Part shown: piece by piece, positions 63,922 to 64,000 of the stretch
How positions within the stretch are numbered: position 1 is the first letter of the stretch
Layout of the letters: each line of letters opens with the position of its first letter
NCBI GenBank assembly: GCA_003281455.1
Contig: QCBX01000003.1
Span: 1 to 64,000 of the forward strand
DNA length: 64,000 nucleotides
Source: Prochlorococcus sp. AG-347-J21
GTDB taxonomy: Bacteria; Cyanobacteriota; Cyanobacteriia; PCC-6307; Cyanobiaceae
Reading direction: 5' to 3'
Notes under the pieces: generated by a model
Databases searched by the model: none
The model's input: the letters and a program-made list of their open reading frames with translations, nothing else
What the model was told of the DNA's origin: nothing
Translations under genes and position numbers: made by a program

Positions 63922-64000
63922 ACTGGATGATTATATTATTACCTTTTCAATTATCTAATAATTCAAATAATTTACTTATTAAAAGCTTTCTTTGAAAAAA

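Noticed and set aside
63947-64000. A 17-codon open frame ending in TGA on the minus strand at the right edge, possibly the C-terminus of the next gene
   Set aside because: Too short to separate from chance in AT-rich DNA. Placement after a terminator is suggestive, but no family residues can be read.

Overview
The window looks like a chromosomal segment of a high-light-adapted Prochlorococcus, or a very close marine picocyanobacterium. The evidence is a low-GC, densely packed genome with a Pcb-type chlorophyll a/b antenna gene, overlapping psbD/psbC, ycf4, petM, ycf39, NTRC, a split pntA, the flavodoxin isiB, an iron-binding FutA/IdiA protein and several tiny high-light-inducible (hli) genes. 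The order psbD, futA, isiB, then the pnp/rseP/serS block resembles what I remember of strain MED4. Species and clade are inference from gene content, not from a database search.

Layout. (1) 1-6.9 kb: the edge of a surface-polysaccharide island, with an unknown truncated protein, an orphan ABC-exporter-like membrane protein, a polyprenyl-phosphate sugar-1-phosphate transferase, a UDP-glucuronate 4-epimerase, galE and a UDP-glucose dehydrogenase of animal-like sequence. It stops at tRNA-Arg(UCU). (2) 7.2-24.5 kb: core housekeeping, including rsmI/cysQ with touching divergent starts, pnp, rpsN, rseP, serS, a Ycf46-type AAA ATPase, the rpmH-rnpA-PH-yidC block, a DUF2808 protein, aroH, sppA, a DMT exporter and two glycosyltransferases. 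(3) 24.5-36.5 kb: small unknown genes, an AEC carrier, a SemiSWEET, then an iron-related stretch (isiB plus a divergent pcb, a porin, a PKHD-type hydroxylase and futA), with a MIF-like tautomerase operon and glyQ between them. (4) 36.5-59.9 kb: a [2Fe-2S] protein with cobQ, maf, psbC/psbD, ycf4 with a lipoprotein cyclophilin, ilvH, petM, ycf39, an IF-1-like protein, NTRC, the pnt transhydrogenase, dxr, cysS, polA and an HlyD-type adaptor. (5) 60-64 kb: ychF, a run of very small unknown proteins, and four hli genes around a 305-bp divergent control region.

How the genes work together. Ugd, the UDP-GlcA epimerase and GalE would supply UDP-GlcA, UDP-GalA and UDP-Gal for the polysaccharide made beside them. 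Flavodoxin, the second Pcb, the hydroxylase and FutA form a plausible iron-limitation set. PsbC/PsbD, Ycf4, Ycf39, PetM, the Hli proteins and YidC belong to thylakoid assembly and protection.

I found no transposase, phage module, CRISPR array, restriction-modification genes or classical defence locus. The most notable observations are subtle. Two genes (an AEC carrier and a cyclophilin lipoprotein) have family-typical N-termini that extend upstream of any ATG/GTG/TTG codon; for the cyclophilin a perfectly spaced GGAGG precedes an AUA codon. There is also an Ig-like insert in YidC, a Glu-to-Gln change at the chorismate mutase active site, tandem HLR1-like repeats before the hli operon, and a lone CoxS-type ferredoxin domain overlapping cobQ.
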